A DNA stretch of 64,000 nt, taken from NCBI GenBank assembly GCA_947623805.1, contig CANQHZ010000005.1, positions 1 to 64,000 of the forward strand, read 5' to 3'. Below are positions 35,811 through 45,219 of the stretch, in pieces. Within the stretch, counting starts at the first letter, position 1; the number at the start of each line of letters is the position of its first letter. The DNA comes from an uncultured Lachnospiraceae bacterium. GTDB lineage: Bacteria > Bacillota > Clostridia > Lachnospirales > Lachnospiraceae. Made by a program: the position numbers and the translations under genes. The notes beneath the pieces are model-generated. The model was not told the DNA's origin, ran no database searches, and saw only the letters and a list, made by a program, of their open reading frames with translations.

Positions 35811-37160
35811 ATGGCAAGATTGTTTGGCACGGACGGAGTGAGGGGCGTCGCAAATGATGAATTGACGCCGATGCTTGCAATGCAGCTTGGGCAGGCCGGG
35901 GCATATGTGCTTTCAAAGGAAACGGAGCATAAACCTACTATTATGGTGGGGTGCGATACGCGTATTTCGGGTGATATGCTTGCGAACGCTCTTATGGCGG
36001 GAGCGTGTTCTGTGGGAGCCAATGTGGTGTATGTGGGTGTTCTACCTACTCCGGCGATAGCGTATCTTACCAAAAAGTATAGGGTAGACGCGGGCGTCGT
36101 AATTTCCGCGTCACATAATCCGGTAGAATTTAACGGCATTAAATTTTTTGACGGTAAGGGCTTTAAGCTGCCCGATGCACTTGAAGACGAGATAGAAATG
36201 CTCATCAGAAACAATATGAAAGACATCAATTTTCCTACGGGAGCCAGCATAGGAAAGATTAAGTACAGGACCGATGCACGTGAGGAATATATAAATCATT
36301 CCGTGCGCGCCGTTCCAATCAATCTTCGCGGAATGAAGATAGTGGTGGATTGTGCGGAGGGAGCCTCGTATTATACATCTGTGGAGGCATTGAAAGAGCT
36401 GGGCGCAGATGTAGTGGCCATTCACAATTCGCCGGATGGGACAAATATTAATGCGAATTGCGGCTCTACGCATATGGCGGAGCTTATGGCGCGAGTGGTT
36501 TATGAAAAGGCCAATATCGGGCTGGCTTTTGACGGTGACGCCGACAGGCTGCTTGCGGTTGACGAAAACGGGCATAGTGTTGACGGCGATGTGATTATGG
36601 CGATAGTTGGCAATCATATGAAGTCAAAGGGCAAGCTTAATAACAATACAATTGTGGCTACTGTGATGAGCAACCTCGGTTTCTTTATAATGGGCAAGGA
36701 GCAGGGTATCAATATAGAACAGACAAAGGTAGGCGACAGGTACGTACTTGAGCGGATGTTGGAAATTAACGCAAATCTTGGCGGCGAGCAGTCGGGACAT
36801 ATTATTTTCCTTGATGAAAATACTACGGGTGACGGCTTGTTAAGTGCACTGCATCTGCTTGAGGTAATGGTGGATACGGGTAAGACGCTGTCAGAGCTTG
36901 CGAGCATAATGACAGTTCTTCCGCAGGCGCTTGTGGGCGCACGCGTGCCAAATCACAAGAAGCATAGCTATATGGAATATCCGGAGATTGCCGATGCGGT
37001 AGAACGCATAAGCAAAAAATTCGAGGGCGAGGGCAGGGTGCTTATAAGACCGTCGGGCACGGAGCCGCTGGTTCGCGTAATGATAGAGGGCAAGGACCAG
37101 AATATGATAGAAAAAGATGCGAGGGAGCTTGCGGAGCTTATCCAGAATGTAATGCTGTAA
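35811..37160 (+). CDS. glmM: Phosphoglucosamine mutase
   Basis: Converts glucosamine 6-phosphate to glucosamine 1-phosphate on the way to UDP-GlcNAc. The 449-residue protein shows the catalytic phosphoserine loop VVISASHNP (Ser 101), the metal loop DGDADR, and the phosphate-binding loop RPSGTEPLVRVMIEG at the C-terminus. Besides its metabolic role, GlmM binds and inhibits CdaA in Bacillus and others, which explains the operon. UDP-GlcNAc made through this enzyme is also the starting sugar for the pseB product at the far end of the window. Confidence 0.97.
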   Translation: MARLFGTDGVRGVANDELTPMLAMQLGQAGAYVLSKETEHKPTIMVGCDTRISGDMLANALMAGACSVGANVVYVGVLPTPAIAYLTKKYRVDAGVVISASHNPVEFNGIKFFDGKGFKLPDALEDEIEMLIRNNMKDINFPTGASIGKIKYRTDAREEYINHSVRAVPINLRGMKIVVDCAEGASYYTSVEALKELGADVVAIHNSPDGTNINANCGSTHMAELMARVVYEKANIGLAFDGDADRLLAVDENGHSVDGDVIMAIVGNHMKSKGKLNNNTIVATVMSNLGFFIMGKEQGINIEQTKVGDRYVLERMLEINANLGGEQSGHIIFLDENTTGDGLLSALHLLEVMVDTGKTLSELASIMTVLPQALVGARVPNHKKHSYMEYPEIADAVERISKKFEGEGRVLIRPSGTEPLVRVMIEGKDQNMIEKDARELAELIQNVML

Positions 37161-37214
37161 CTGTAAATTAAAGGTACTGAATGGCTGCATAAATAAAAGG
37201 AACGGGGGATACAA

Positions 37215-37502
37215 ATGGTAAGTCAAAAGGTAGTAATCCAAAATCCTACAGGGCTGCATCTTCGCCCGGCGGGGACACTGTGTAAAGAGGCATTGCAGTT
37301 TGACTCACATATAACATTTGTCTTCAATGAAACTACTGCTAATGCCAAAAGTGTGCTCAGCGTATTGGGCGCCTGCGTAAAGAGCGGCGATGAAATCGAG
37401 CTTTGCTGCGATGGACCTGACGAAAAAGAAGCCTTGAAAAAGCTTGTCAAACTGATTGAAGATGGTTTGGGCGAAAAAAAACACGAGGATGGTGTTTCTT
37501 GA
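37215..37502 (+). CDS. ptsH: Phosphocarrier protein HPr
   Basis: Canonical HPr of the PTS, 95 residues, with the phosphorylatable histidine 15 in NPTGLHLRPAG and the regulatory serine 46 in TANAKSVLSVLG. It passes phosphate from Enzyme I to sugar-specific EIIA proteins and, when serine-phosphorylated, acts in catabolite repression. No ptsI follows; instead a polysaccharide gene starts 60 bases on, so in this genome ptsH stands apart from ptsI. Leader and RBS (AACGGGGG) are ordinary. A second, histidine-less HPr-like protein is encoded at 1994-2224. Confidence 0.95.
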   Translation: MVSQKVVIQNPTGLHLRPAGTLCKEALQFDSHITFVFNETTANAKSVLSVLGACVKSGDEIELCCDGPDEKEALKKLVKLIEDGLGEKKHEDGVS

Positions 37503-37562
37503 GAGCGTTTGACGGATGTTGCCGGGAGCGGCGGAAAGATTTCGAGAACGGAGGAATGATTT

Positions 37563-38435
37563 TTGAAAAAAATTATTGTGACCGGCTGTAACGGGCAGCT
37601 TGGGCGGGCGATTAATAAGCTTTATGAGGCTGACATGGAATATGAATGCATAAATACGGATGTCGGTCAGCTTGACATAACGGATATTGATGCGGTAAAT
37701 AAGCTTGTGGACGGGGTAAAGCCGTATGCGATTATAAATTGCGCCGCGCATACAAATGTCAACGGCTGTGAGACGGATATTGACAATGCGTACAGGATAA
37801 ATGCGATAGGTCCCAGAAACCTTAGTATAGCGGCAACGAGGTATGGTGCGAGGCTGATGCATATTTCGACGGACTATGTTTTTGACGGAAATGCGAGCAC
37901 TCCTTATACGGAGTTTGATACTCCCAATCCCAAGGCTGTCTATGGCAAAACAAAGCTTGCAGGCGAGAATTTTGTGAAAGAATTTGCCAAGGAGTATTTT
38001 ATCATACGCACGGCATGGCTCTATGGCGACGGTAAAAATTTTGTAAAAACCATGCTTAACCTGAGTGAAAATCATGATAAAGTCACTGTGGTGGGCGACC
38101 AGTTTGGCTCGCCTACAAGCGCGGACGAGCTTGCGAAAGCGATTGCGTATCTTTTGCCGACTGACAACTTTGGGCTGTTTCATGGTACTTGTGAAGGCTC
38201 TACGAACTGGGCGGATTTTACGCGCGAGATATATAGGCTTGCGGGCAGGAGCACGACAGTTGAGACCGTTACGACAGAGGAGTACAACAAAAATGTATCA
38301 GGAATATCCGCGCCGCGTCCCGCGTATTCGATACTTGAAAATTATATGTTAAAGCTTACTACTGATTTTATGTTTTCCGATTGGGAAAAGGCAATTGCCG
38401 AATATATAGCGGGCGGTTCGTATGGCAGTCGTTAG
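37563..38435 (+). CDS. rfbD: dTDP-4-dehydrorhamnose reductase-like SDR (RmlD/RfbD)
   Basis: Extended short-chain dehydrogenase, 290 residues, like RmlD, which makes dTDP-L-rhamnose in the last step of that pathway. Seen are the nucleotide motif VTGCNGQLGRAI, the catalytic Tyr-Lys pair in YGKTKLAGE, HISTDYVFDG and RTAWLYGDGKNFV. No rfbA, rfbB or rfbC lies in the window, so either they are elsewhere or this enzyme reduces another 4-keto sugar. TTG at 37563 has a GGAGGA site upstream. It opens the polysaccharide locus. Confidence 0.87.
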   Translation: MKKIIVTGCNGQLGRAINKLYEADMEYECINTDVGQLDITDIDAVNKLVDGVKPYAIINCAAHTNVNGCETDIDNAYRINAIGPRNLSIAATRYGARLMHISTDYVFDGNASTPYTEFDTPNPKAVYGKTKLAGENFVKEFAKEYFIIRTAWLYGDGKNFVKTMLNLSENHDKVTVVGDQFGSPTSADELAKAIAYLLPTDNFGLFHGTCEGSTNWADFTREIYRLAGRSTTVETVTTEEYNKNVSGISAPRPAYSILENYMLKLTTDFMFSDWEKAIAEYIAGGSYGSR

Positions 38436-38530
38436 TCTGTGGCGACCAAGGTTAAAAAGTGAGTGTATATTAGGCTTAAGGGGCATAATATAAGTGCGAA
38501 TACAAATACGGATACTATAGGAGGAGATAA

Positions 38531-39616
38531 ATGAACAATATAGCGTTGATAACAGGTATAACAGGGCAGGACGGCTCATATCTGGCTGAATTTCTGCTTG
38601 CAAAGGGCTATGAGGTGCATGGACTTATCAGAAGGCATAGTATATCAAATACCATGCGAATAGACCATTTGATTAATTCGGACTATAACAAGGTAAAGTT
38701 TTTCCTGCATTATGCGGACACGACAGATTCGTCAAATCTTATGAGGATTATAGGCGAGATAAGACCTACGGAGGTGTACAACCTTGCGGCGCAGTCGCAT
38801 GTGGGCGTTTCTTTTGAGGTGCCTGAGTATACGGCGGATGCGACAGGTGTGAGTACATTAAAGCTTTTGGAGGCGATAAGGGTAAACGGAGGCAACTGCA
38901 GATATTATCAGGCGTCAACGTCGGAGCTTTTTGGAGGACTTCCTGAAACAGCACCGCAAAGCGAGGCCACACCGTTTTATCCAAAGAGCCCTTACGGAGT
39001 AGCAAAGCTTTATTCTTACTGGATAACAGTCAATTACAGAGAATCTTATAATCTGTTTGCATGCAATGGTATTCTTTTTAATCATGAATCGCCAAGACGC
39101 GGCGAGAATTTCGTTACAAGGAAGATTACGCTTGCCATAGCTAACATAATAGCAGGAAGACAAAGCAAGCTCTCGCTTGGAAACATGAACGCCAAGAGGG
39201 ATTGGGGCTTTGCAGGTGATTATGTAGAGGGTATGTGGCTTATGCTGCAGCAGCCGTCCCCCGGAGATTATGTACTTGCGACAAATGAGACGCATACTGT
39301 GCGTCAGTTTGTAGAAGCTGCATTTGCTGAGCTTGGAATTGTCATTCGCTGGGAGGGCGAGGGTGTCAGGGAAAAAGGGTATGATGCGGAGACAGGAAAT
39401 CTTTTGGTTGACGTAAATCCTGAATTTTATCGTCCCGCAGAGGTTGAATTTCTCTGGGGCAATCCTGCCAAGGCGGAAAAGACACTCGGCTGGAAGCGTA
39501 AAGTGGATTTCAGGCATCTCGTGGCAATGATGATGGACGCGGATTTGAAAGCGATAACGGGAATGTCATGTGAAGAATATAAGAATAAGAGAAAAAACGG
39601 AGCGAACAATGAATAA
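38531..39616 (+). CDS. gmd: GDP-mannose 4,6-dehydratase
   Basis: First enzyme of GDP-L-fucose synthesis, 361 residues. It has the NADP motif [15 protein letters not shown], the Gmd-typical segments [34 protein letters not shown] and [12 protein letters not shown], and the Tyr-Lys pair in [13 protein letters not shown]. It overlaps the next gene (fcl) by eight bases, so the two enzymes are made together. GDP-mannose must come from genes outside the window. Confidence 0.95.
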   Translation: MNNIALITGITGQDGSYLAEFLLAKGYEVHGLIRRHSISNTMRIDHLINSDYNKVKFFLHYADTTDSSNLMRIIGEIRPTEVYNLAAQSHVGVSFEVPEYTADATGVSTLKLLEAIRVNGGNCRYYQASTSELFGGLPETAPQSEATPFYPKSPYGVAKLYSYWITVNYRESYNLFACNGILFNHESPRRGENFVTRKITLAIANIIAGRQSKLSLGNMNAKRDWGFAGDYVEGMWLMLQQPSPGDYVLATNETHTVRQFVEAAFAELGIVIRWEGEGVREKGYDAETGNLLVDVNPEFYRPAEVEFLWGNPAKAEKTLGWKRKVDFRHLVAMMMDADLKAITGMSCEEYKNKRKNGANNE

Positions 39617-40550
39617 ATCGGATAAAATATATGTGGCAGGGCATAGAGGGCTTGTCGGTTCGGCTATAGTAAGGAATTTAAAGGAAAAAGGCTATGAGAA
39701 TATTATAGGAAAGACACATGATGAGCTTGACCTCACCAATCAGAATGATGTCAGGAATTTCTTTGAAAATGAGCGTCCGGATATCGTAGTGCTTGCGGCA
39801 GCAAAAGTGGGCGGCATAAATGCCAACAATACTGCGCCTGCCGACTTTGCATATGAAAACATGCAAATTCAATGTAATGTTATCAAGTGCGCTCATGATT
39901 ACAAGGTAAAGAAACTGTTGTTTTTGGGCAGTACGTGTATATATCCGAGGCTTGCGCCGCAGCCCATACCCGAGGATGCGCTCCTTACCGGACCGCTTGA
40001 GGAGACAAACGAGGCATATGCGATTGCCAAAATTTCGGGAATGCAGATGTGCAAATATTTTAAGCGTCAGTATGGGGATAATTTTATAAGCTGTATGCCG
40101 ACGAATCTTTATGGTCCGTATGACAATTATGATTTGTCTGGTTCTCATGTAATGCCGGCTATGATAAGGAAGTTTCACGATGCTAAAATCAATAACAGTC
40201 CCAGCGTTGAGCTGTGGGGGACGGGTACGCCTCTGAGGGAATTTTTGTATGTTGACGATATGGCTGACGCATGTGTCTTTTTGCTCGAGAATTATGAGGG
40301 TGAGCAGCATGTCAATATAGGCACTGGCAAGGAAGTGACAATAAAGGAACTTGCCGAGGCTGTCCGACGTACGGTTGGTTATGAGGGCGAGATTATATGG
40401 AATAAGGATATGCCTGACGGAATGCCCAGAAAGCTTACCGACGTCAGCAAGCTTCACAAGCTTGGATGGACGCACAAGGTTGAGCTTGATGAGGGGATAC
40501 GCCTTGCGTATGATTGGTTTAAAGAAAATGTCGAAAATGCTCGACTATAG
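39609..40550 (+). CDS. fcl: GDP-L-fucose synthase
   Basis: 3,5-epimerase and 4-reductase that completes GDP-L-fucose, 313 residues. The N-terminal motif [47 protein letters not shown] (catalytic Tyr-Lys) and the substrate region [13 protein letters not shown] are those of WcaG/Fcl. The start at 39609, inside the end of gmd, gives the family's N-terminus; an upstream in-frame start at 39570 would add 13 unrelated residues. With gmd it gives activated fucose for a surface polymer. Confidence 0.95.
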   Translation: MNKSDKIYVAGHRGLVGSAIVRNLKEKGYENIIGKTHDELDLTNQNDVRNFFENERPDIVVLAAAKVGGINANNTAPADFAYENMQIQCNVIKCAHDYKVKKLLFLGSTCIYPRLAPQPIPEDALLTGPLEETNEAYAIAKISGMQMCKYFKRQYGDNFISCMPTNLYGPYDNYDLSGSHVMPAMIRKFHDAKINNSPSVELWGTGTPLREFLYVDDMADACVFLLENYEGEQHVNIGTGKEVTIKELAEAVRRTVGYEGEIIWNKDMPDGMPRKLTDVSKLHKLGWTHKVELDEGIRLAYDWFKENVENARL

Positions 40551-40589
40551 CTATAATTAGGAAATTATGTAAAGTTTTTTGGCATTTTT

Positions 40590-40606
40590 AGCCTGATGGG
40601 GAGGCT
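40590..40606 (+). promoter_or_regulatory. Small hairpin over the Shine-Dalgarno of the Spo0A-like gene
   Basis: AGCCT (40590-40594) can pair with AGGCT (40602-40606) around GATGGGG. The GGGGAGG ribosome binding site lies in the loop and 3' arm, four bases before the ATG, so folding would hide it. A perfect TATAAT lies upstream at 40552-40557 without a good -35. Confidence 0.35.
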
Positions 40607-40609
40607 GAA

Positions 40610-40972
40610 ATGGAACGCGAATATTCAAGGGTAGATATTCTCAGTAATTCTACATATCTGCTTTTGCGTCTTGGCTTTCAAGCCAGACAAAGGGGTTATC
40701 GTTATCTTAGGGAAGCGGTGCTCGTTTCGTGTCTTGAACCCCAAATGCTGGAATCAGTTACAAAGTTTCTGTATCCGGAAATAGCACATAGATTTGATAC
40801 GACCGACAAAAATATTGAAAGAGCTATCAGAAATTCAATTGATACAGCTTGGGCGAGAGGCAATAAAGAGGCTATGGAAATTGTATTTGGAAATAATTAC
40901 TGCAGTGAGACCGATAGACCGACAAATACGGAAGTAATAGAGGCATTGGTCAAATATGTTTTGATTCATTAA
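40610..40972 (+). CDS. Stand-alone Spo0A C-terminal DNA-binding domain protein
   Basis: A 120-residue protein that matches the effector domain of the sporulation regulator Spo0A from end to end: YLLLRLGFQARQRGYRYLREA (helices A and B), then TKFLYPEIAHRFDTT and NIERAIRNSIDTAWARGN (the recognition helix region) and RPTNTEVIEALVKY at the end. The usual receiver domain with the phosphorylated aspartate is missing, and the ATG with its ribosome binding site shows that nothing has been cut off by chance. It should bind 0A-box-like DNA without needing phosphorylation. It lies between fcl and the first glycosyltransferase of the locus, so local control of polysaccharide genes, or competition with true Spo0A, is likely; this is inference. 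Confidence 0.85.
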   Translation: MEREYSRVDILSNSTYLLLRLGFQARQRGYRYLREAVLVSCLEPQMLESVTKFLYPEIAHRFDTTDKNIERAIRNSIDTAWARGNKEAMEIVFGNNYCSETDRPTNTEVIEALVKYVLIH

Positions 40973-41004
40973 ATTATGCGCTGCAGCGCGGAAACGAGGC
41001 ATTA

Positions 41005-41946
41005 GTGAAAGAATATACAAAGACATTAAGTATTATAGTTCCCTGCTACAATGAGGAGGAAAGTGTTCCTCTTTTTTATGCCGAGGCTATCAGGCAGGAA
41101 GCGTTTTTTCACAATAAGGATGTGGAGCTTGAGTTCATCTTTGTAAATGACGGCTCAAAGGATGCCACTGTGGAGGCTGTGCGTGCGCTTCACGAGAAAG
41201 ACGAAAGGGTCCACTTGGTATCGTTTTCGAGAAATTTTGGAAAAGAAGCGGCTATCATTGCGGGGCTTGAAAAAGCGACCGGTGACTTTACAGTGCTTAT
41301 GGATGCCGATTTGCAGGACCCGCCGTCTATCTTACCTGAGATGTATGGGTATATTGAGGAAGGCTATGATTCCGTGGCGACAAGGCGTGTGGACAGAAAA
41401 GGCGAGCCGCCTATCCGCTCATTTTTTGCAAGGCGCTTTTACGGACTTATGCGCAAGATATCAAAGACGGAGATTGTTGACGGCGCGAGGGATTATCGCC
41501 TTATGACGCGGCAGGTGACTGACGCGATATTGTCTATGCGCGAGTATAATCGTTTTTCTAAGGGAATATTTGGATGGGTAGGATACAATACCAAATGGAT
41601 AGAATACGAAAATGTACAGAGAGCGGCTGGAGAGACAAAGTGGTCTTTCTGGAAATTGTTTTTGTATTCGCTTGACGGCATTATGGCGTTTTCTACTGCG
41701 CCGCTCTCTATTGCGTCAATATTTGGAATACTGTTTTGTATTGTGGCGTTTGTGTTTATGATTTTTATTTTTGTGCGGGCGTTGGTGTATGGTGACCCTG
41801 TAGCGGGATGGCCCTCAACGATATGTATAATATCTCTTATCGGGGGAGTACAGCTTTTGTGCCTTGGCATAATGGGGCAGTATATGAGCAAGCTCTATAT
41901 GGAGGTTAAGGACAGACCGAAATATCTTGTGAAGGAAGAATTTTAA
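41005..41946 (+). CDS. Family 2 glycosyltransferase, GtrB/DPM-like
   Basis: Membrane-anchored GT2 enzyme of 313 residues of the polyprenyl-phosphate sugar synthase type (GtrB, dolichol-phosphate-mannose-like). It opens with TLSIIVPCYNEEESVPLFY, carries the nucleotide-sugar motif MDADLQDPP, and ends in two membrane segments (TAPLSIASIFGILFCIVAFV and STICIISLIGGVQLLCLGIM). Enzymes of this sort make undecaprenyl-phosphate-linked sugars used to decorate polymers outside the membrane. The GTG start at 41005 has a GAGGC site. The gene is 32 bases after the Spo0A-like gene. Confidence 0.88.
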   Translation: MKEYTKTLSIIVPCYNEEESVPLFYAEAIRQEAFFHNKDVELEFIFVNDGSKDATVEAVRALHEKDERVHLVSFSRNFGKEAAIIAGLEKATGDFTVLMDADLQDPPSILPEMYGYIEEGYDSVATRRVDRKGEPPIRSFFARRFYGLMRKISKTEIVDGARDYRLMTRQVTDAILSMREYNRFSKGIFGWVGYNTKWIEYENVQRAAGETKWSFWKLFLYSLDGIMAFSTAPLSIASIFGILFCIVAFVFMIFIFVRALVYGDPVAGWPSTICIISLIGGVQLLCLGIMGQYMSKLYMEVKDRPKYLVKEEF

Positions 41947-41956
41947 GAACAATATA

Positions 41957-42718
41957 ATGAAAGATAACAGGTGTATTGTAAGTATAATAGTCCCTGTCTA
42001 TAATGCGGCTGAATTTATAGAAGAAACGATAAAGACGGTCGAGGCGCAAAGCTTTGCAGAATGGGAGCTTTTGCTCGTGGATGATTGTTCCGATGATAAC
42101 GGGTGTGACATAATAGAGCGCCATATCACTCGGGACAGTCGTATAAAACTTATCAGGCAGGAACAGAACAAAGGAGCGGCAGCCGCGAGAAATGCCGGGA
42201 TTTTACAGGCCGAGGGCAGGTATATATGCTTTCTTGACGCGGACGACATATGGGAGCCCGATAAGATTGCCAAAGAGCTTGATTATATGCGCGGACGTGA
42301 TGCAGGATTTGTCTTTACCGGATATGAGTTTGCGGACGAGCATGGCAGGGGACTTGGCAAGGTGGTTCATGTGCCGGATACAATTACTTACGGGCAGGCG
42401 CTTAAGAATACGACGATTTTTACATCTACCGTTATGATTGACACGGAAAAGGTTGACAAGGAAGATATATATATGCCGCAAATCGAGAGCGAAGACACGG
42501 CGACATGGTGGCATATACTTAAGAAATATGGCACGGGATATGGATTGGACAGCGCGCTTGTGAGATACAGGAGAAGCGCTGGCACTCTTTCGTCAAACAA
42601 GGCAAGGGCTGTGAGGCGCATTTGGAATTTATATAGAAAGCAGGAAAGGCTGTCACTGACAAAGAGCCTTTACTGTATGTGTTTTTGGGCGTTCCGTGCA
42701 GTGCTTAGGCGGATTTAG
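41957..42718 (+). CDS. Family 2 glycosyltransferase
   Basis: GT-A fold transferase of 253 residues. The N-terminal VSIIVPVYNAAEFIEETI, the acceptor motif AAARNAGI and the metal motif FLDADDIW are typical of GT2. The C-terminal part lacks membrane segments. It lies 10 bases after the GtrB-like gene and 21 before the sugar phosphotransferase gene. Donor and acceptor cannot be read from sequence. Confidence 0.87.
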   Translation: MKDNRCIVSIIVPVYNAAEFIEETIKTVEAQSFAEWELLLVDDCSDDNGCDIIERHITRDSRIKLIRQEQNKGAAAARNAGILQAEGRYICFLDADDIWEPDKIAKELDYMRGRDAGFVFTGYEFADEHGRGLGKVVHVPDTITYGQALKNTTIFTSTVMIDTEKVDKEDIYMPQIESEDTATWWHILKKYGTGYGLDSALVRYRRSAGTLSSNKARAVRRIWNLYRKQERLSLTKSLYCMCFWAFRAVLRRI

Positions 42719-42739
42719 GATAGATTTTGGAGGCTATTG

Positions 42740-44137
42740 ATGAAACGTTTAGAGGCGGCAAAGAGGACAATTATATTACAGATGTCGTTGATTGGGCTGC
42801 TTTTTCATACTGCCGCCTATGTCTATGTGTGGATAAATGTTTACAATGATATCATGCAGCTGCACATGTGGAGAAGCTTTCATAGAAACGGTTTTGTGCT
42901 GCTTGCCGTGGTATATTTCCTGCTCCTTTTGTTTTTTATGGGGACATATGGGGGCTTGCGTATCGGATATCTGAAAGCGATGGATGTTTTCTTTTCGCAA
43001 GTTATTTCGCTTGCGTTTGTAAATGCTATATCTTATTTTCAGATAGCGCTTTTGTCGCTCGGGTTTGTGACCGCATATCCGCTTGTGCTGATGTTTTTGG
43101 CTCAGATAGCGATTTCCGCTGTTTGGATTTTTATAAGCAACAGGCTCTATCAGCAGTTTTTCCCTCCCAAAAAACTTCTCCTTATAAACGGTGACAGACC
43201 GATAGAGGATATATTAAGAAAATTTGCCACGCGCAAGGACAAGTACAGTATAATACGCTGCATGCGTGAGGATGAGGGCAGGGAGGCACTGGAAAAAGAA
43301 ATTGTCAAGGGCTATGACGGAGTGGTGCTGTGGGATATAAATACAAAGCTTAGGAACAGGCTTTTGAAATTCTGTTACAGCAAAAGCATAAGAATTTATA
43401 TGATGCCCAAGATACCGGATATAATGATTCAAGGCGCCGACCAACTTCATCTGTTTGACACGCCTATACTTTTGACAAGGGAATATTCAATGACTATCGA
43501 GCAGAGGGTGGTGAAACGGGCCATTGATATTGTGTGCTCTGTGATATTGATTGTGGTGACTTCGCCTATCATGCTGATAACGGCTGTGATTATCAAGCTG
43601 TATGATAAGGGACCTGTGCTTTATAAGCAGGTGAGATGTACCCGCGATATGAAAGAGTTCAAAATCCTTAAATTCAGAAGCATGAGGACGGATGCCGAAA
43701 AGGACGGCGTAGCAAGGCTTGCATCAAAAAATGACGACCGTATCACTCCGATAGGCAGGTTCATACGAAAAGTAAGGATTGATGAGCTGCCGCAGCTCTT
43801 TAATATTTTAAAAGGTGAGATGTCATTTATCGGGCCTAGGCCGGAAAGACCTGAGATTATAAAGCAGTATCAGGAGGATATGCCTGAATTTGTGTTTAGG
43901 ACAAAGGTTAAGGCTGGGCTTGCGGGATATGCCCAGGTATACGGTAAATACAATACCACTCCTTACGATAAGCTGAAGCTTGACCTTTTTTATATTGAAA
44001 ATTATAGCGTGTGGCTTGATATAAGGCTTATGCTGCTGACATTCAAAATTCTTTTTCAGGCGGAGAGTACAGAGGGAATAGATGAAAACCAGATAACTGC
44101 GATTAGAAACAGTGAGAAGTTTGAAGAAAATCATTAA
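42740..44137 (+). CDS. Undecaprenyl-phosphate sugar phosphotransferase (priming enzyme)
   Basis: Polyprenyl glycosylphosphotransferase, 465 residues, that starts the repeat unit by moving a sugar-1-phosphate onto undecaprenyl phosphate. Four hydrophobic segments near the N-terminus and a nucleotide-binding-like middle region precede a fifth segment and the catalytic C-terminal part with KRAIDIVCSVILIVVTSPIM, KFRSMRTDAEKDG, RKVRIDELPQLFNILKGEM and FIGPRPERPEI. This is the WbaP/WcaJ/EpsE type. ATG at 42740 has GGAGG six bases upstream. It marks the locus as a lipid-linked, stepwise assembly system. Confidence 0.92.
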   Translation: MKRLEAAKRTIILQMSLIGLLFHTAAYVYVWINVYNDIMQLHMWRSFHRNGFVLLAVVYFLLLLFFMGTYGGLRIGYLKAMDVFFSQVISLAFVNAISYFQIALLSLGFVTAYPLVLMFLAQIAISAVWIFISNRLYQQFFPPKKLLLINGDRPIEDILRKFATRKDKYSIIRCMREDEGREALEKEIVKGYDGVVLWDINTKLRNRLLKFCYSKSIRIYMMPKIPDIMIQGADQLHLFDTPILLTREYSMTIEQRVVKRAIDIVCSVILIVVTSPIMLITAVIIKLYDKGPVLYKQVRCTRDMKEFKILKFRSMRTDAEKDGVARLASKNDDRITPIGRFIRKVRIDELPQLFNILKGEMSFIGPRPERPEIIKQYQEDMPEFVFRTKVKAGLAGYAQVYGKYNTTPYDKLKLDLFYIENYSVWLDIRLMLLTFKILFQAESTEGIDENQITAIRNSEKFEENH

Positions 44138-44183
44138 AACTATTGATTGGAGTGTCCTTTTAAGCGGGCATGGGGTATAAAAA

Positions 44184-45215
44184 ATGATTGATAAGGCAAT
44201 ACGGCACGAGGGAATAGACAGCAGGGCGTTGCTTACCTGCTTTATAAAGCGTCTGCCGCTTATGCTGACGCTGGCTGTGACCGGTGCCGTGGCAGGCAGC
44301 GGTCTTAATTTGATTTTAGCCTTTATTGATTTGTCATCACCGCTGTATGTGTCAGAGACGGAATATTACATTGACTTCGCGGACGGAAGGTATGAGGCGA
44401 GGGACTATTACAATGCTTTTACATGGAATGATGTCATTGTGACGGACAAGCTTATACTTGGCAATGTGATGGACATGCTCGGCGAAGGGTATGACAGGGA
44501 AAAAGTTAAAAGTATGGTATCTGCCGCTATATTATCCGATGTGCGTTATCTGACTGTCACTGTCAAAGGCGAAAACGCTGAAACGGTAGATAAAGTGCAA
44601 AAGGCTTTTCGGGTGTCGCTCGAACATTTTGGCACGATGATGGACGAGTTTGACAGTATTTATCTGATAGATGACTCGGGAATAAAAAAAGAGCAGGCAA
44701 GATTTTTTTACTGGCGGGCTGCTGTGCTTGGGGCGTTGGTGCTTTTGGGCTGTGGTGTATTTGGAGTGGTGTTTAGATTTTGCCTGGGCGATTGCATATA
44801 TACTAAGGAGGATATACGAAGATATTTCGGATTGCCAGCATACGGACTTCTTTATTCAGACAAAAATAATGCGGACGGGCGGCAGGAAAAAATGCTTGCC
44901 GAGGCGCTTATGAGTGTGTCGGAGGAGAATGAAAGGCTGATATTTGCGGATGCCTTGGATAATAGGATTGTGGGTGAATTTATAAGGAAGCTGGGAGAGC
45001 TTAAAATACTGGACAGCAAAGTTTGTATGGAGGCGTTGGACAGGACAAGAGATGTCGCGAAGCATGAGGTAATATTTGTCATTCCGTTTGGAGTGCCATG
45101 CAGGCAGCGTGTTGCGGACGAAATAAATCAGCTTGAGCTGCTTGGCTGCAAGGTTAAGGGAGCTGTGCTTGCCGAGGCGGACAAGGGCTGGATGAGATTG
45201 TATTTTGGGAGGTAG
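44184..45215 (+). CDS. Wzz-like chain-length/polysaccharide co-polymerase protein
   Basis: A 343-residue protein with the Wzz layout: a membrane segment at residues about 25-48 (LPLMLTLAVTGAVAGSGLNL), an outer domain of about 120 residues, and a second segment (about 175-200; AAVLGALVLLGCGVFGVVF). Beyond it lie some 140 cytoplasmic residues that resemble the fold region of BY-kinases but without a Walker A motif, so no kinase activity is expected. Such proteins set polymer length together with the Wzy-type polymerase. The outer domain is unusually rich in D, Y and E. Assignment rests on layout more than on a motif. Confidence 0.7.
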   Translation: MIDKAIRHEGIDSRALLTCFIKRLPLMLTLAVTGAVAGSGLNLILAFIDLSSPLYVSETEYYIDFADGRYEARDYYNAFTWNDVIVTDKLILGNVMDMLGEGYDREKVKSMVSAAILSDVRYLTVTVKGENAETVDKVQKAFRVSLEHFGTMMDEFDSIYLIDDSGIKKEQARFFYWRAAVLGALVLLGCGVFGVVFRFCLGDCIYTKEDIRRYFGLPAYGLLYSDKNNADGRQEKMLAEALMSVSEENERLIFADALDNRIVGEFIRKLGELKILDSKVCMEALDRTRDVAKHEVIFVIPFGVPCRQRVADEINQLELLGCKVKGAVLAEADKGWMRLYFGR

Positions 45216-45219
45216 GTTG

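Noticed and set aside
37305-38183. Long open frame on the - strand opposite ptsH and rfbD
   Set aside because: Spans two clear genes and the gap between them; composition is that of a shadow frame.
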